The notes: generated from the letters alone by a model not told the origin. A stretch of 15,492 nt of DNA from an uncultured Selenomonas sp. (GCA_905372355.1 CAJPOT010000026.1:1-15492), one strand, 5' to 3'; positions 1 to 7,465 are shown, counted from the stretch's first letter. Translations and numbers: made by a program.

Positions 1-671
1 ACGCCAATGCCGAGCGTGGTGCCGTCGGCGCCGACGGGGTGGCTGTAGCTGATACCGTAATTGTGCAGGTCTTTGTTGGAGAGGGTCAGCCCTAGGTTCA
101 GACGGTCACCGCTCTTCGTGAGGTTTTCAAAGCTCCCTTGCAGACCGAAGCGGTAGCGGCCCGAAGGTTCGCTGCCGTAGTTCTCGCTGTAGAGGACATA
201 GCTCTGACGCTTGCCGTCCTTGACGCGGATCGTGAGGTCGCCCGTGCCGAAGGTTGTGCCCGGCGAGAGAAGCCCTGCCGCTTCGATGCCACCGAGGGCG
301 GCGATGTTGTATAGGGCGGTTTCCAAGGGCTTGCCTTCGATGGGTGCGCCTTCTTTGAGGGTATGCGTCATGCGCTTGAGCTGCGCGTCGCTGATGGCGG
401 CGCTGTTTTCGATCTTGATCTTGCCGTAGCGTCCGGCGAGGATGCGGATGGTGAGCGTGCCGTCCGCATTCGACTGCGCCGGCAGGTAGGCGGCTGCCGC
501 AGGGTAGCCGTGGCTGCGCGCGTAGTCGGTGAGTTCGGCGAGCAGGTCGTTGACGTCGATCTCGGAGATGTCGCGGCGAAGATACGCCGCCGTCCGTTCT
601 TCGATGGCTTTTTCCAAGAGCTGCGTGCCGTCCTGCTCGACGTCGATGCGCGAGAGGCGAAAAGGCATCAT
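1..671. repeat. Terminal direct repeat, left copy
   Basis: Bases 1-671 match bases 14822-15492 at every position I compared line by line, at a constant offset of 14821. The repeat lies wholly inside tpsB and spans both window edges, so its true length cannot be seen. Confidence 0.97.
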
Positions 672-854
672 CGCCTTGCTGCCGCCTGCATGGTTCGGCA
701 GGCGGCTTTCGAGCGCGTTTTCTTGTGCCTTTTCAGGCAGGTGCGCATCGGATGGCGGCAGGTTCGTCGCGGCGAGCGCCGTACCCGGCAGGAGAAGCGC
801 CGCCGCAAGGGGCAGCGCAAGTTTGAGGTGCGAGTGTTTTTCTTTCATCTTCAA
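1..854 (-). CDS. TpsB/ShlB-FhaC-type outer-membrane transporter, copy 1 (3' part outside the window)
   Basis: This is the outer-membrane pore of a two-partner secretion system, which by family knowledge recognises the TPS domain of its cognate exoprotein in the periplasm and exports it. About 284 N-terminal codons are visible; the barrel C-terminus lies beyond position 1. From the ATG at 848 there is a lysine/histidine-rich n-region, a hydrophobic stretch ending in GTALA (signal peptide, about 26 residues), a linker, then a POTRA_2-like domain (residues about 60-150, with YLPAQ and LTIRILAGRYG), followed by the start of the ShlB barrel (YSENYGSEPSGRYRFG near residue 220). Start choice: AAGGAG at 863-868 lies 14 nt from the ATG but 8 nt from an in-frame TTG at 852-854, so the TTG is preferred; the ATG would lose only two residues. 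The gene follows tpsA by about 33 nt, so co-transcription is likely. Positions 1-671 are identical to the right end of the window. Confidence 0.9.
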   Translation of the reverse strand, partial: MKMKEKHSHLKLALPLAAALLLPGTALAATNLPPSDAHLPEKAQENALESRLPNHAGGSKAMMPFRLSRIDVEQDGTQLLEKAIEERTAAYLRRDISEIDVNDLLAELTDYARSHGYPAAAAYLPAQSNADGTLTIRILAGRYGKIKIENSAAISDAQLKRMTHTLKEGAPIEGKPLETALYNIAALGGIEAAGLLSPGTTFGTGDLTIRVKDGKRQSYVLYSENYGSEPSGRYRFGLQGSFENLTKSGDRLNLGLTLSNKDLHNYGISYSHPVGADGTTLGIG

Positions 855-887
855 CGGAAAGACTCCTTTTCACAAAGATTTAAGCCA

Positions 888-3800
888 TTAAAGACGCAAG
901 CCCTGAATTTCAAGGTCGCGTTCCGCATCGAAGCGGTAGAATCCGAGCGCTGCGGCGCGGATGGGACGTGCAGTGCCATAGAGGTAGACGGTGTCGCCGA
1001 AGCCGAAGCCGAAGTCGAAGCGCGGCGCAGCATCCTGCACGAGCGAGGCAAGAAGTCCGCCCGGCAGTGCTGCGGCATTGACGGTGAAGGCAGTCGCGTT
1101 GCCCGCCGCCTGCACGATGCGGTAGTTGCCGAGGACGCCGTCCGTGACGCCGCCCGCCTTGCCAATGATGGCGTAGCTGCCGGGGGTGTTCGTATCGGCG
1201 ACAGCGGTCGTGAAGGTCACGCCGTCTGCCCCGAACACACTTCCGTCCTCACCATCGGCGAAGCCTTCCGCGCGTCCCGTGAAGGATGGCAGCGGCTCTC
1301 CCTGCACAATGCTCCGCGCGTCGGCGGTGAGCGTCAGCGTGCGATGTGTGATTTTGCCTGTGCCCGTGAGCGTCGCTGTATTCAGACGATAGTTGCCCGC
1401 GCCCTCGCCCGTGAGCATCAGTCCCGTGTAGGTGACCGCGTGCGTGCCAACGTTCTTGTCCATGTATGTGCCCGTGCCTGTGAGCGTGATGCCCGCGCCC
1501 TCGCCGTCTGCAAAGTTCGAGAGTGTGTAGTTCCCGCCCTTTTTCAGCGCAGCGGCATCTGCATGGGTCGTGCCGTCATATACCTTGTCAAAGGTCTGCC
1601 CCGCCGCAGCTGCAAGCGTCAGCGCACGTTTTGTGATTGTACCTGCCCCCTCTGCGGTATTGGCGATGGTATAGTTCCCCGCGCCTGTGCCTTGGAGCGC
1701 AAGCCCTGTATAGCCCACCTTGTTTGCCGCCGCGACGTTCTTATCGTTGTATGCTGCGCCCGCAGCGGTCGCGGTCACGCTGCTTTCCTCGCCTGCGACG
1801 ACATTGCCGAGCGTCGCTTGGAACTTCGACGTGTCTGCGGCGGTCGTGCCGTCGTAGATCTTACTCTGCGCCGTGACTGTGCCGACGGTCAGCGCACGCT
1901 TCGTGATCGTACCCGCACCCTGCGCGGTACTCGCGATACTGTAGTTCCCCGCGCCCGTGCCTGTGAGATGAACACCCGTATAGTTCACGGTATTTGCCGC
2001 AGCGACGTTCTTGTCGTTATACGCCGCACCCGTGGCGGTCGCCTTCACGCTGTTCTCCTCGCCCGCGACGAGATTGCCGAGCGTCGCGCTGAACTTCGAC
2101 GCGTCTGCGGAGGTCGTGCCGTCGTAGGTCTTGCTCTGCGCCGCGACGTCGCCCATGGTCAGCACGCGCTGCGTAATGGTCGCGCCGCCGATGAGGTCAT
2201 AGCCGAACTGGTCACTGTAGGCATCGTATGTGCCGACATCCTTCCCCGTATGGACGAGGGTGATGTGCGGGTCCGTTGTCGCAAAGACATTGCCGTCGTA
2301 GACTTTCGCAAGGCGCTTCGTACCCTTCATCAGACTCGTGAGCAGCGGCATGGTCTTGCCGTCGTAGATGCGCCATGGCGTACCCTTGCCGCCCTCGGTG
2401 GCGACGAGAGCTTTATCGCTCCCGTCCTTCCAATCCTTGTATGTCTCCGCCTTCTTCATATCGTCCAGACTGTGCTCTTTGACATCACTCTTTGTAAAAT
2501 TTCCCTGCTCTTTGCCGACGCCCCTCTGGATCAGAGTGCCGCTCCCAGCCTTTACACTGCCCTCCTTCCATACGGCATGGCTGAGCGTGGAACGGTGCAA
2601 AAGTCCCGCAACGCCGCCGACTTTCGAATCCGTCTGTCCCGCTCGTTGCTCCACGTCTCCCGTCTGCACGGCGTTCCGAACGCTGCTGTCAGACTCTACC
2701 CATCCCGCAATGCCGCCGAGGATCTCATTTCCTAAGACCTTGCCCGCATTTCGGACGTTCTGAACGCTGCTGTCAGACTCTACCAATCCCGCAATGCCGC
2801 CGACAGTCTTTTTCCCTTCGACCGTGCCCTCATTGTAGGCATTCTCAAGGGTACTTTCTTTTAGCGCTCCCGCAATGCCGCCGAGGAACTCAGCATTTCC
2901 TAAGACCTTGCCCGCATTCCGGACGTTCTGAACGGTGCTGTGGCTATACACACTTCCCACAATGCCGCCGACAGTCTTGTTCCCTTCGACCGTGCCCTCA
3001 TTGTAGGCGTTCTCAAGGGTACTGTGGTCTATCGTTCCCGCAATGCCGCCGACCGTGAATTTGCTATTGCCTCCATGAACCTCACCGCTGAAGGAGACGT
3101 TCCGTATGGCAGACTCTTCTGCAAATCCCACAATGCCACCGACCCTTTCCGTTCCCGACACGGATGCACCCTTCAGGGAGACATTCTCGACGAGCGCGTG
3201 ATCGATGTATGCGAACATCCCACGAGAAAACTCCCCGGGAATATCGTCCAGTGGCTTAATGGTCAGCCCCGTGATCGTGTGCCGAGCACCGTCAAATCGT
3301 CCCCAAAAGGACCCGACCATATCGCCAATCGGCTGAAAGCCCTCGGTCCAGTCCTTTGTCTCGCTCGCCGCGATGTCCTTCGCGAGCATATATCTGCCAT
3401 CCAACTTCGCATTCATATTCTGCAGCTCGTAGACGTCATGCACGCGCATATAGTCATAGTCCGTATGCGCATCGGTGCCGTTCAACTTCTTGACATCCCA
3501 TGTGCGCGATGTTGCAGATTTTGAGTTGTTCGCATTCGCATAGTCGGAAACTGTCTTCGGGACAGTTGAGCCGTTTACGGTAAAGTTCCGCGTCGTGGTA
3601 TTGGCGACATCGTAGCCGATGTGCGGCGCATCCTCGCTGCGGATGGTGACGGCGCTGCCCGTGAGCGCCGCGCCGTTTGCGTCCGTCACAGCATCCGTGT
3701 TGAGGACTTTGACGTTCTTGCCCTCGATGTAGAGTTTGCTTGCCTTTACCGTGCCAAGGTTCAGCACGTCGCCCGTCTGTGCGGTCGCCGCGGAGAGCGG

Positions 3801-4274
3801 ACTTGTGCCGTTTGTCTTGAATGTGTTCGTCGCTGTGGCAATGTCGGCGGGATTCGCCGTGGAGAGGTAGAGTGCGCCCGTATTCACCTGCGAACCTGCG
3901 GCGAAGAGGATGCCGTGGGGGTTGACGAGGTAGACGCTCCTGCCGCCCTCGATCGTGCCGTAGATGTTCGACGCGCCCTCGCCCGTGACGAGGTTCAGAT
4001 AGTCGCGCGTCTGACTGCCGCCGTCGAAGCGTACCTTCTCGTTCTGCTCGATGGAGAAATCCTCCCATTTGAGGATATTGTGCTCCGTCTTGCCCGTGAT
4101 GTCCATGACCGTGCCGCTCGTGGAGATATTCGCCTCCCCCGCATTCGTCGCGGCGTTCGCGCCCTCGATGGGGAGAGCATACGCCGTCTGCGCGGCAAAG
4201 GGCGCGGCGACGATGCCTGCGAAAATAGCACAGGCGACGGCGCGATACAGCTGCTTTGCATGATACTGTTTCAT
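888..4274 (-). CDS. TpsA-type exoprotein (filamentous haemagglutinin N-terminal domain, GLUG and YDG/MBG repeats)
   Basis: This is a secreted surface adhesin-like protein, the probable substrate of the adjacent TpsB. Visible order: signal peptide (basic start, hydrophobic core, AQTAYA just before LPIEG); TPS/haemagglutination-activity domain (about residues 35-290) with ILKWEDFSI and the family motif VNPHGILF; a bridging region; GLUG repeats (about 375-560) with recurring VGGIAG and NAGKVLGN; one degenerate YDG unit (KVYDGN near 660) and three clear ones (KTYDGTT, KIYDGTT, KVYDGTT near 718, 807, 900); and an MBG_2-like domain (SIVQGEPLPSFTGRAEGF near 990). At about 1128 residues it is short for TpsA. 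Start: the ATG at 4283 abuts the AAAGG and has no spacing, whereas the ATG at 4274 has AAGG 9 nt upstream. The channel gene's stop lies only 17 nt before this start (8 nt before the ATG at 4283), so translational coupling is likely. Binding target unknown. Confidence 0.9.
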   Translation of the reverse strand: MKQYHAKQLYRAVACAIFAGIVAAPFAAQTAYALPIEGANAATNAGEANISTSGTVMDITGKTEHNILKWEDFSIEQNEKVRFDGGSQTRDYLNLVTGEGASNIYGTIEGGRSVYLVNPHGILFAAGSQVNTGALYLSTANPADIATATNTFKTNGTSPLSAATAQTGDVLNLGTVKASKLYIEGKNVKVLNTDAVTDANGAALTGSAVTIRSEDAPHIGYDVANTTTRNFTVNGSTVPKTVSDYANANNSKSATSRTWDVKKLNGTDAHTDYDYMRVHDVYELQNMNAKLDGRYMLAKDIAASETKDWTEGFQPIGDMVGSFWGRFDGARHTITGLTIKPLDDIPGEFSRGMFAYIDHALVENVSLKGASVSGTERVGGIVGFAEESAIRNVSFSGEVHGGNSKFTVGGIAGTIDHSTLENAYNEGTVEGNKTVGGIVGSVYSHSTVQNVRNAGKVLGNAEFLGGIAGALKESTLENAYNEGTVEGKKTVGGIAGLVESDSSVQNVRNAGKVLGNEILGGIAGWVESDSSVRNAVQTGDVEQRAGQTDSKVGGVAGLLHRSTLSHAVWKEGSVKAGSGTLIQRGVGKEQGNFTKSDVKEHSLDDMKKAETYKDWKDGSDKALVATEGGKGTPWRIYDGKTMPLLTSLMKGTKRLAKVYDGNVFATTDPHITLVHTGKDVGTYDAYSDQFGYDLIGGATITQRVLTMGDVAAQSKTYDGTTSADASKFSATLGNLVAGEENSVKATATGAAYNDKNVAAANTVNYTGVHLTGTGAGNYSIASTAQGAGTITKRALTVGTVTAQSKIYDGTTAADTSKFQATLGNVVAGEESSVTATAAGAAYNDKNVAAANKVGYTGLALQGTGAGNYTIANTAEGAGTITKRALTLAAAAGQTFDKVYDGTTHADAAALKKGGNYTLSNFADGEGAGITLTGTGTYMDKNVGTHAVTYTGLMLTGEGAGNYRLNTATLTGTGKITHRTLTLTADARSIVQGEPLPSFTGRAEGFADGEDGSVFGADGVTFTTAVADTNTPGSYAIIGKAGGVTDGVLGNYRIVQAAGNATAFTVNAAALPGGLLASLVQDAAPRFDFGFGFGDTVYLYGTARPIRAAALGFYRFDAERDLEIQGLRL
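1596..2135 (-). repeat. Tandem 270-bp YDG repeats inside tpsA (two closely similar units)
   Basis: Two successive 90-codon units (1866-2135 and 1596-1865) start with SKTYDGTT and SKIYDGTT. They share GAAYNDKNVAAAN and end in GAGTITKRALT. A third, more diverged unit follows towards the 3' end and a degenerate one precedes. The units are similar enough for recombination to add or remove copies without breaking the frame. Confidence 0.85.
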
Positions 4275-4291
4275 TTGACTCATCCTTTCTA

Positions 4292-5104
4292 TTAGGAAAC
4301 CCTTCTTGCGTTTAACAATGCTTCGATTTGCACAAGATGCTTACGGATTTCTGCTTCTATTTCATCGGCTCTGCGCTCCTCGGGCGGTGCGTTTTCCGCC
4401 GCCTCCGCCGCCTGCATTTCCTTGACCGCTGCGGAGATGGTGCCGACCGCCTCGACCACGATGCCGACCATGACGTTCAGCAGCGTAATGGCGGTGAGAA
4501 GAATGAACACCAAGAAGTATATCCACGCATAAGGGTACATCGCCATGATCGGCCTTGCCACGGCGGTCGCCCACGATTCAAAGGTCATGACCTGGAACAG
4601 GGTGAACATGGAGCCGCCGATGTCACCGAACAGATCGGGGAACGCATCGCCGTACATCGTACTGCCGAAAACGGCAAAGATATAGAAGACGATGAAGAGC
4701 AGCAGAAGCGCCCACGTCATGCTGGGAATCGCCTTGAGCATGGACGATACGAGAATCTGCAGCTCGGGGAACTCCGCGAGCGCCTTGAGCAGTCGGAAGA
4801 TACGGAAGGCTCGTATGACCGAAATGCTGGAGGAGATGAAGATGATGGAGCTGAGGACGATGACGAAATCGAAGACGTTCCAGCCCTCTGACCAAAAACT
4901 TCGCCGATAAACGAGCAGTTTTGCAATCAACTCGACGGTGAAGATCACCAGACAGGCTTTGTCGACCGCTTCGAGAAACAAGACTTCTTCAGCGGACAGT
5001 GTTCGATTCGTCAATATGCCCAATACGGCGGCATTGAGGATGATGACAAAGGTGATGATCTTTTGCGTATGCTTCCAATGAAGCGCTTTTTCCAGTACGT
5101 TCAT
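4292..5104 (-). CDS. BacNav-like voltage-gated cation channel (ion transport protein)
   Basis: This is a 270-residue, single-domain six-transmembrane channel of the bacterial voltage-gated sodium channel family; four subunits should form the pore in the inner membrane. S1 (about 15-32), S2 (about 48-66) and S3 (about 78-92) are hydrophobic. S4 carries R98, R101, R104 and K107 at every third position, the classical gating-charge spacing. The pore has MTFESWA at 173-179, matching the TLESW filter of NaChBac/NavAb with Phe for Leu and the key Glu at 176. S6 (about 195-220) leads into a charged, helical C-terminal tail (about 220-268) like the BacNav coiled-coil bundle. Start: the ATG at 5104 follows GGGAGG by 3 nt. 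A TTG at 5155 with AAGGAG 10 nt upstream would add 17 mostly basic residues and is less likely. It is the first gene of the channel-tpsA-tpsB unit. Ion selectivity is inferred from the filter only. Confidence 0.88.
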   Translation of the reverse strand: MNVLEKALHWKHTQKIITFVIILNAAVLGILTNRTLSAEEVLFLEAVDKACLVIFTVELIAKLLVYRRSFWSEGWNVFDFVIVLSSIIFISSSISVIRAFRIFRLLKALAEFPELQILVSSMLKAIPSMTWALLLLFIVFYIFAVFGSTMYGDAFPDLFGDIGGSMFTLFQVMTFESWATAVARPIMAMYPYAWIYFLVFILLTAITLLNVMVGIVVEAVGTISAAVKEMQAAEAAENAPPEERRADEIEAEIRKHLVQIEALLNARRVS

Positions 5105-5217
5105 AATCCTCCCATTCCGCCGCTGTCGCCGGCGGCACAGACAGAAAGGAAACAAAGGCGCGACACTCCTTTGTCTTATATAATCTCTTTCATTAAGACC
5201 AAAGACCTTATTTTTTC

Positions 5218-5246
5218 TATTTTCTCACATTTATACGAAAGGTCAA
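5218..5246 (-). promoter_or_regulatory. Putative promoter of the channel-tpsA-tpsB operon
   Basis: On the minus strand a TTGACC -35 (5241-5246) is followed after exactly 17 nt by AAAATA (5218-5223). The -10 is a poor match to TATAAT. The case rests on conservation: the autotransporter promoter at 12989-13017 has the same spacing, the same AAAATA, and a shared AAATGTGAG before it. Confidence 0.5.
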
Positions 5247-5256
5247 GAAAAGTTGG

Positions 5257-5285
5257 CACAAACGCCGAAAGTATGTCATGAACGC
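5257..5285 (-). promoter_or_regulatory. Putative LytTR operator: two direct repeats, 20-bp period
   Basis: CACAAACGC (5257-5265) and CATGAACGC (5277-5285) lie 20 bp apart within longer imperfect repeats that also share a leading AAAGT. On the minus strand they read GCGTTTGTG and GCGTTCATG. These resemble the known LytTR box ([TA][AC][CA]GTTN[AG][TG], paired, 21-22 bp period) in the GTT core and flanks. They end 10 nt upstream of the -35. The same arrangement recurs at 13028-13056. Binding by the adjacent regulator is inferred. Confidence 0.5.
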
Positions 5286-5290
5286 AAAAG

Positions 5291-5328
5291 AGGGAAATCC
5301 ATGCTTGCAAATCCGCAGGGATTTCCCT
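5291..5328 (+). promoter_or_regulatory. Hairpin in the lytR1 leader
   Basis: Arms at 5291-5304 and 5315-5328 pair over 14 positions with one A/G mismatch, around a 10-nt loop. No T-run follows, so it is not a standard terminator. It ends about 10 nt before the GAGGAGGT ribosome-binding site of lytR1. It could affect lytR1 mRNA stability or translation, or be a protein site. Confidence 0.55.
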
Positions 5329-5352
5329 AGAATATGATGAGGAGGTAATACG

Positions 5353-6081
5353 ATGAATATTGCTGTACTGGACGATATGCCGGACGATCTGAACCGGCTC
5401 TGCGATCTTCTCGAAAGCGTCTGCGCCGAGCATACGCCGCGCCCCGTGATTCGCGCGTTCACAGACGACAAGAAGTTCCTCGCGCACATGTCCGCCGCAC
5501 GCGCCGACATCGTCTTTCTCGACATCTATCTGGGGGAGCGCACGGGCATCCAAACGGCACAGATTCTGCGCTCGTTCAATGCGAACTGCGCGATCATCTT
5601 CGTGACGACGAGCCGCGAGCACGCGGTGGAGGCGTTCGATGTGACGGCGGCGCACTACCTCATCAAGCCCGTGACGGAGGAAGGGGTACGCGAGGCATTG
5701 GCGCGTACGCCTTTTTTCAAGAAGGAGCGCCCGACGATCGCGCTCACGATCGAATACACGGAGCAGCGCATACCGATCGAGCACATCCGCTATGTCGATG
5801 CCGACGGGCGTCGCTGCTCGTTTCATCTGACGGACGGCACGACGCTCTCCCCCTATATGACGCTCGCCCGCGCACGGGAGCTGCTCGATGCCATGCCGAT
5901 GTTCCTTTCCTGTCACCGCAGTCTGCTGGTCAATATGGACGAGATCCATCAACTGACGCCTGAGGGCATTTTGCTCTCCGACGGCACGCTGCTGTCGATT
6001 GCCACGCGCCGCAAAAGCGAGGTCGAGCGCATCTACCGCGCCTATATGCTGAAGAAGATGCGTGCGGGATTTCTGTCATAG
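5353..6081 (+). CDS. LytTR-family response regulator, copy 1
   Basis: This is a 242-residue AlgR/AgrA/LytR-type two-component transcription regulator. The receiver domain (1-120) has the acidic pair D7/D8, phosphoacceptor D57 in IVFLDIYLG, the conserved Thr/Ser pair in VTTS (about 85-87) and K105 in YLIKP. The LytTR DNA-binding domain (about 130-235) shows IRYVDADGRR, the F-LSCHRSLLVNMDEI signature and LPISRR-like IATRRK near the end. Start: ATG with GAGGAGGT 6 nt upstream. It is divergent from the channel-tpsA-tpsB operon and convergent with a tpsB remnant. No histidine kinase is encoded in the window, so it is an orphan here. Its product differs from lytR2 at one residue (R229 here, H there). 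The likely role is control of the divergent operon through the direct repeats between them; this is inferred. Confidence 0.95.
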   Translation: MNIAVLDDMPDDLNRLCDLLESVCAEHTPRPVIRAFTDDKKFLAHMSAARADIVFLDIYLGERTGIQTAQILRSFNANCAIIFVTTSREHAVEAFDVTAAHYLIKPVTEEGVREALARTPFFKKERPTIALTIEYTEQRIPIEHIRYVDADGRRCSFHLTDGTTLSPYMTLARARELLDAMPMFLSCHRSLLVNMDEIHQLTPEGILLSDGTLLSIATRRKSEVERIYRAYMLKKMRAGFLS

Positions 6082-6164
6082 GAGAAGATTCATGCCCCCA
6101 TCTTTTGCGGCCGAATTGCGTGCTCTCAGCTGCTTTTTGTGTATCACGCTCTTTTGCTTTTCTC

Positions 6165-6374
6165 TTACCAGACCTTGCCGAGCATGAACCACAGGCGGTT
6201 CTTTGCCTTGGCGTCGTCACTCGCGTTATTGGCGAGGCCGATGCGGCGCGCCCAGTCGAGGCGCAGGAAGTAGTCGCCGGGGCGGCTGTAGGTGACGCCG
6301 ATGCCCCAGCCTTTGAGGGTTTCGCTGCCGTAGTTCTCGCTGTAGAGGGCGAAGCTCTGGCGCTTGCCGTCCTT
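6165..6374 (-). pseudogene. tpsB remnant with a large in-frame internal deletion
   Basis: The minus-strand reading frame joins DGKRQSFALYSENYGS, from the start of the ShlB domain, directly to ETLKGWGIG and the last barrel strands, ending in MLGKVW and TAA at 6165-6167. In the intact gene (14032 onward) these parts are far apart. Both parental sites contain TTCGCTGCCGT on the plus strand, so the deletion probably arose by recombination at this 11-nt microhomology. Similarity to tpsB stops abruptly at 6374, leaving no start, signal peptide or POTRA domain. It cannot encode a working transporter. Confidence 0.85.
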
Positions 6375-6459
6375 TTAATACGTCGCTGCATGATAAGCAA
6401 GCAAATTGCAGAAAGTGACCGATACTTGCTGAAAAGTGATAAAGGAAACGCTGATAAAA

Positions 6460-6495
6460 TAAGACCGCCGCATATCGAACGATGCGGCGGTCTTA
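6460..6495 (-). terminator. Rho-independent terminator of the Rpn gene
   Basis: Perfect 14-bp stem (6460-6473 with 6482-6495, rich in GCCGC), 8-nt loop. On the minus strand it is followed by TTTTATC-type T-rich sequence. It lies 47 nt beyond the Rpn stop codon. Between the tpsB remnant (6374) and this hairpin I see about 85 A/T-rich bases with no recognisable feature. Confidence 0.8.
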
Positions 6496-6542
6496 GTGTC
6501 AAAAAATCTTATCGCGAAGAAGACTCTCTTCGCACAGCCATA

Positions 6543-7394
6543 CTATTCGGCAGGCGCATCTTGCAGCGCCAGAATCTCCGCACGCGTCAAGCCGCTCGCC
6601 TTCTCGATCACCTCAAGGGGAACATTCAGCGCGAACAAAGAACGCACCATATCAAGCATCCTGCGCTGTCCCTCAGCACGTCCCTCAGCACGTCCCTCAA
6701 GGCGTCCTTCCATACGTCCCTCTTCCAGTTTCCTCTCACCAAATTTTTCCATCAGTTCACACATAGTATTCACTCCTTCTGCTTCTGCCTTAAAATAATC
6801 GACACGTTCAGCAAGTTCTTTGTAATTCATCTTCTTCGGATTCTCACAAAAGAAATCCTGCATGAGCTTCCCAAGCGGCGTGTCGTCACGGTTTGCGCCG
6901 TTGACGTAGAGGATATGCGCCCCATCATCAAACGGGCGCTGAAGCTCCTCTATGATCCGCTCCACATGATACAGCGGGAAACCTGCTCCATAGATGTCGT
7001 TCTCCGTGATGAAGATCACCCATGTTTCCGGAAGTGACGAGAAATCCTCTCCTTTTGCCAGTTCCCGCGAATCCATCATGCTGCTGTTGTAGCGTGCCCT
7101 GCGCGGAATCGCACCTTCATTGGCACGCTGAATTTCACAGTCGTAGAGTTTCCCCTCACTGTCTTCTGCCAACACATCAAAGCGCACGCCGCGACCATAG
7201 AGATTGTCCGCACTCTGCTGCGTGACAACATGCTTGACGATGAGATCATCCCGACCGAAAAAGATATGCAATAAGAGCTGCATTCCTTCGATATAGTTGT
7301 CAAAACATACGTTGAAAAACGCATCATCGATCAAGCGGAATTTCTGTATCAATGCACAATATTCTGCAGGAATATCTTTCTTGATTATTCTCAC
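6543..7394 (-). CDS. Rpn-family recombination-promoting nuclease / PD-(D/E)XK transposase-like protein
   Basis: This 283-residue protein belongs to the Rpn/PD-(D/E)XK nuclease family (PF12784-like), members of which promote RecA-independent recombination and were once called transposases. Seen: the N-terminal DDAFFNVCF block, the catalytic-looking RFDVLAEDSEGKLYDCEIQ (Asp, then Glu-x-Gln, the usual Rpn variant of ExK), WVIFITENDIYG, LYHVER and a VNGANRDD block, then a charged helical tail with repeated EGR units (6670-6725) coded by near-identical 12-bp repeats. Start: the ORF stays open to 7457, but a strong promoter covers its first ten codons. I chose the GTG at 7394 because GGGAG lies 7 nt upstream and the protein then begins RIIKKDIPAEY. 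It is self-contained (own promoter and terminator) and sits between two tpsB tails. Whether it is active cannot be told. Confidence 0.88.
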   Translation of the reverse strand: MRIIKKDIPAEYCALIQKFRLIDDAFFNVCFDNYIEGMQLLLHIFFGRDDLIVKHVVTQQSADNLYGRGVRFDVLAEDSEGKLYDCEIQRANEGAIPRRARYNSSMMDSRELAKGEDFSSLPETWVIFITENDIYGAGFPLYHVERIIEELQRPFDDGAHILYVNGANRDDTPLGKLMQDFFCENPKKMNYKELAERVDYFKAEAEGVNTMCELMEKFGERKLEEGRMEGRLEGRAEGRAEGQRRMLDMVRSLFALNVPLEVIEKASGLTRAEILALQDAPAE

Positions 7395-7428
7395 AGGTTC
7401 GCTCCCCTCCCCATACGCTTCTACTATC

Positions 7429-7457
7429 ATAGTATGCATTGCAGTGAATATTGTCAA
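7429..7457 (-). promoter_or_regulatory. Sigma-70-type promoter of the Rpn gene
   Basis: On the minus strand, perfect TTGACA (7452-7457), a 17-nt spacer and TACTAT (7429-7434). Transcription would start near 7422, giving a leader of roughly 28 nt before the GTG at 7394. It excludes the upstream ATG codons as starts. Confidence 0.8.
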
Positions 7458-7465
7458 GACTGAAA

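Noticed and set aside
363..2735. A 790-codon plus-strand open frame opposite tpsA and tpsB
   Set aside because: It is antisense to two genes with clear domains. Its product is rich in Arg, Cys and Ala with no recognisable family, as expected from the complement of G+C-rich coding DNA.
5171..5184. TATAAT on the plus strand as the lytR1 promoter
   Set aside because: No suitable -35 lies upstream, it is about 170 nt from the start codon, and it is absent before lytR2, whose coding sequence and leader are otherwise the same.
7395..7457. N-terminal extension of the Rpn protein to the ATG at 7457
   Set aside because: A TTGACA-17-TACTAT promoter lies inside these codons, and a GTG with a good ribosome-binding site follows at 7394.
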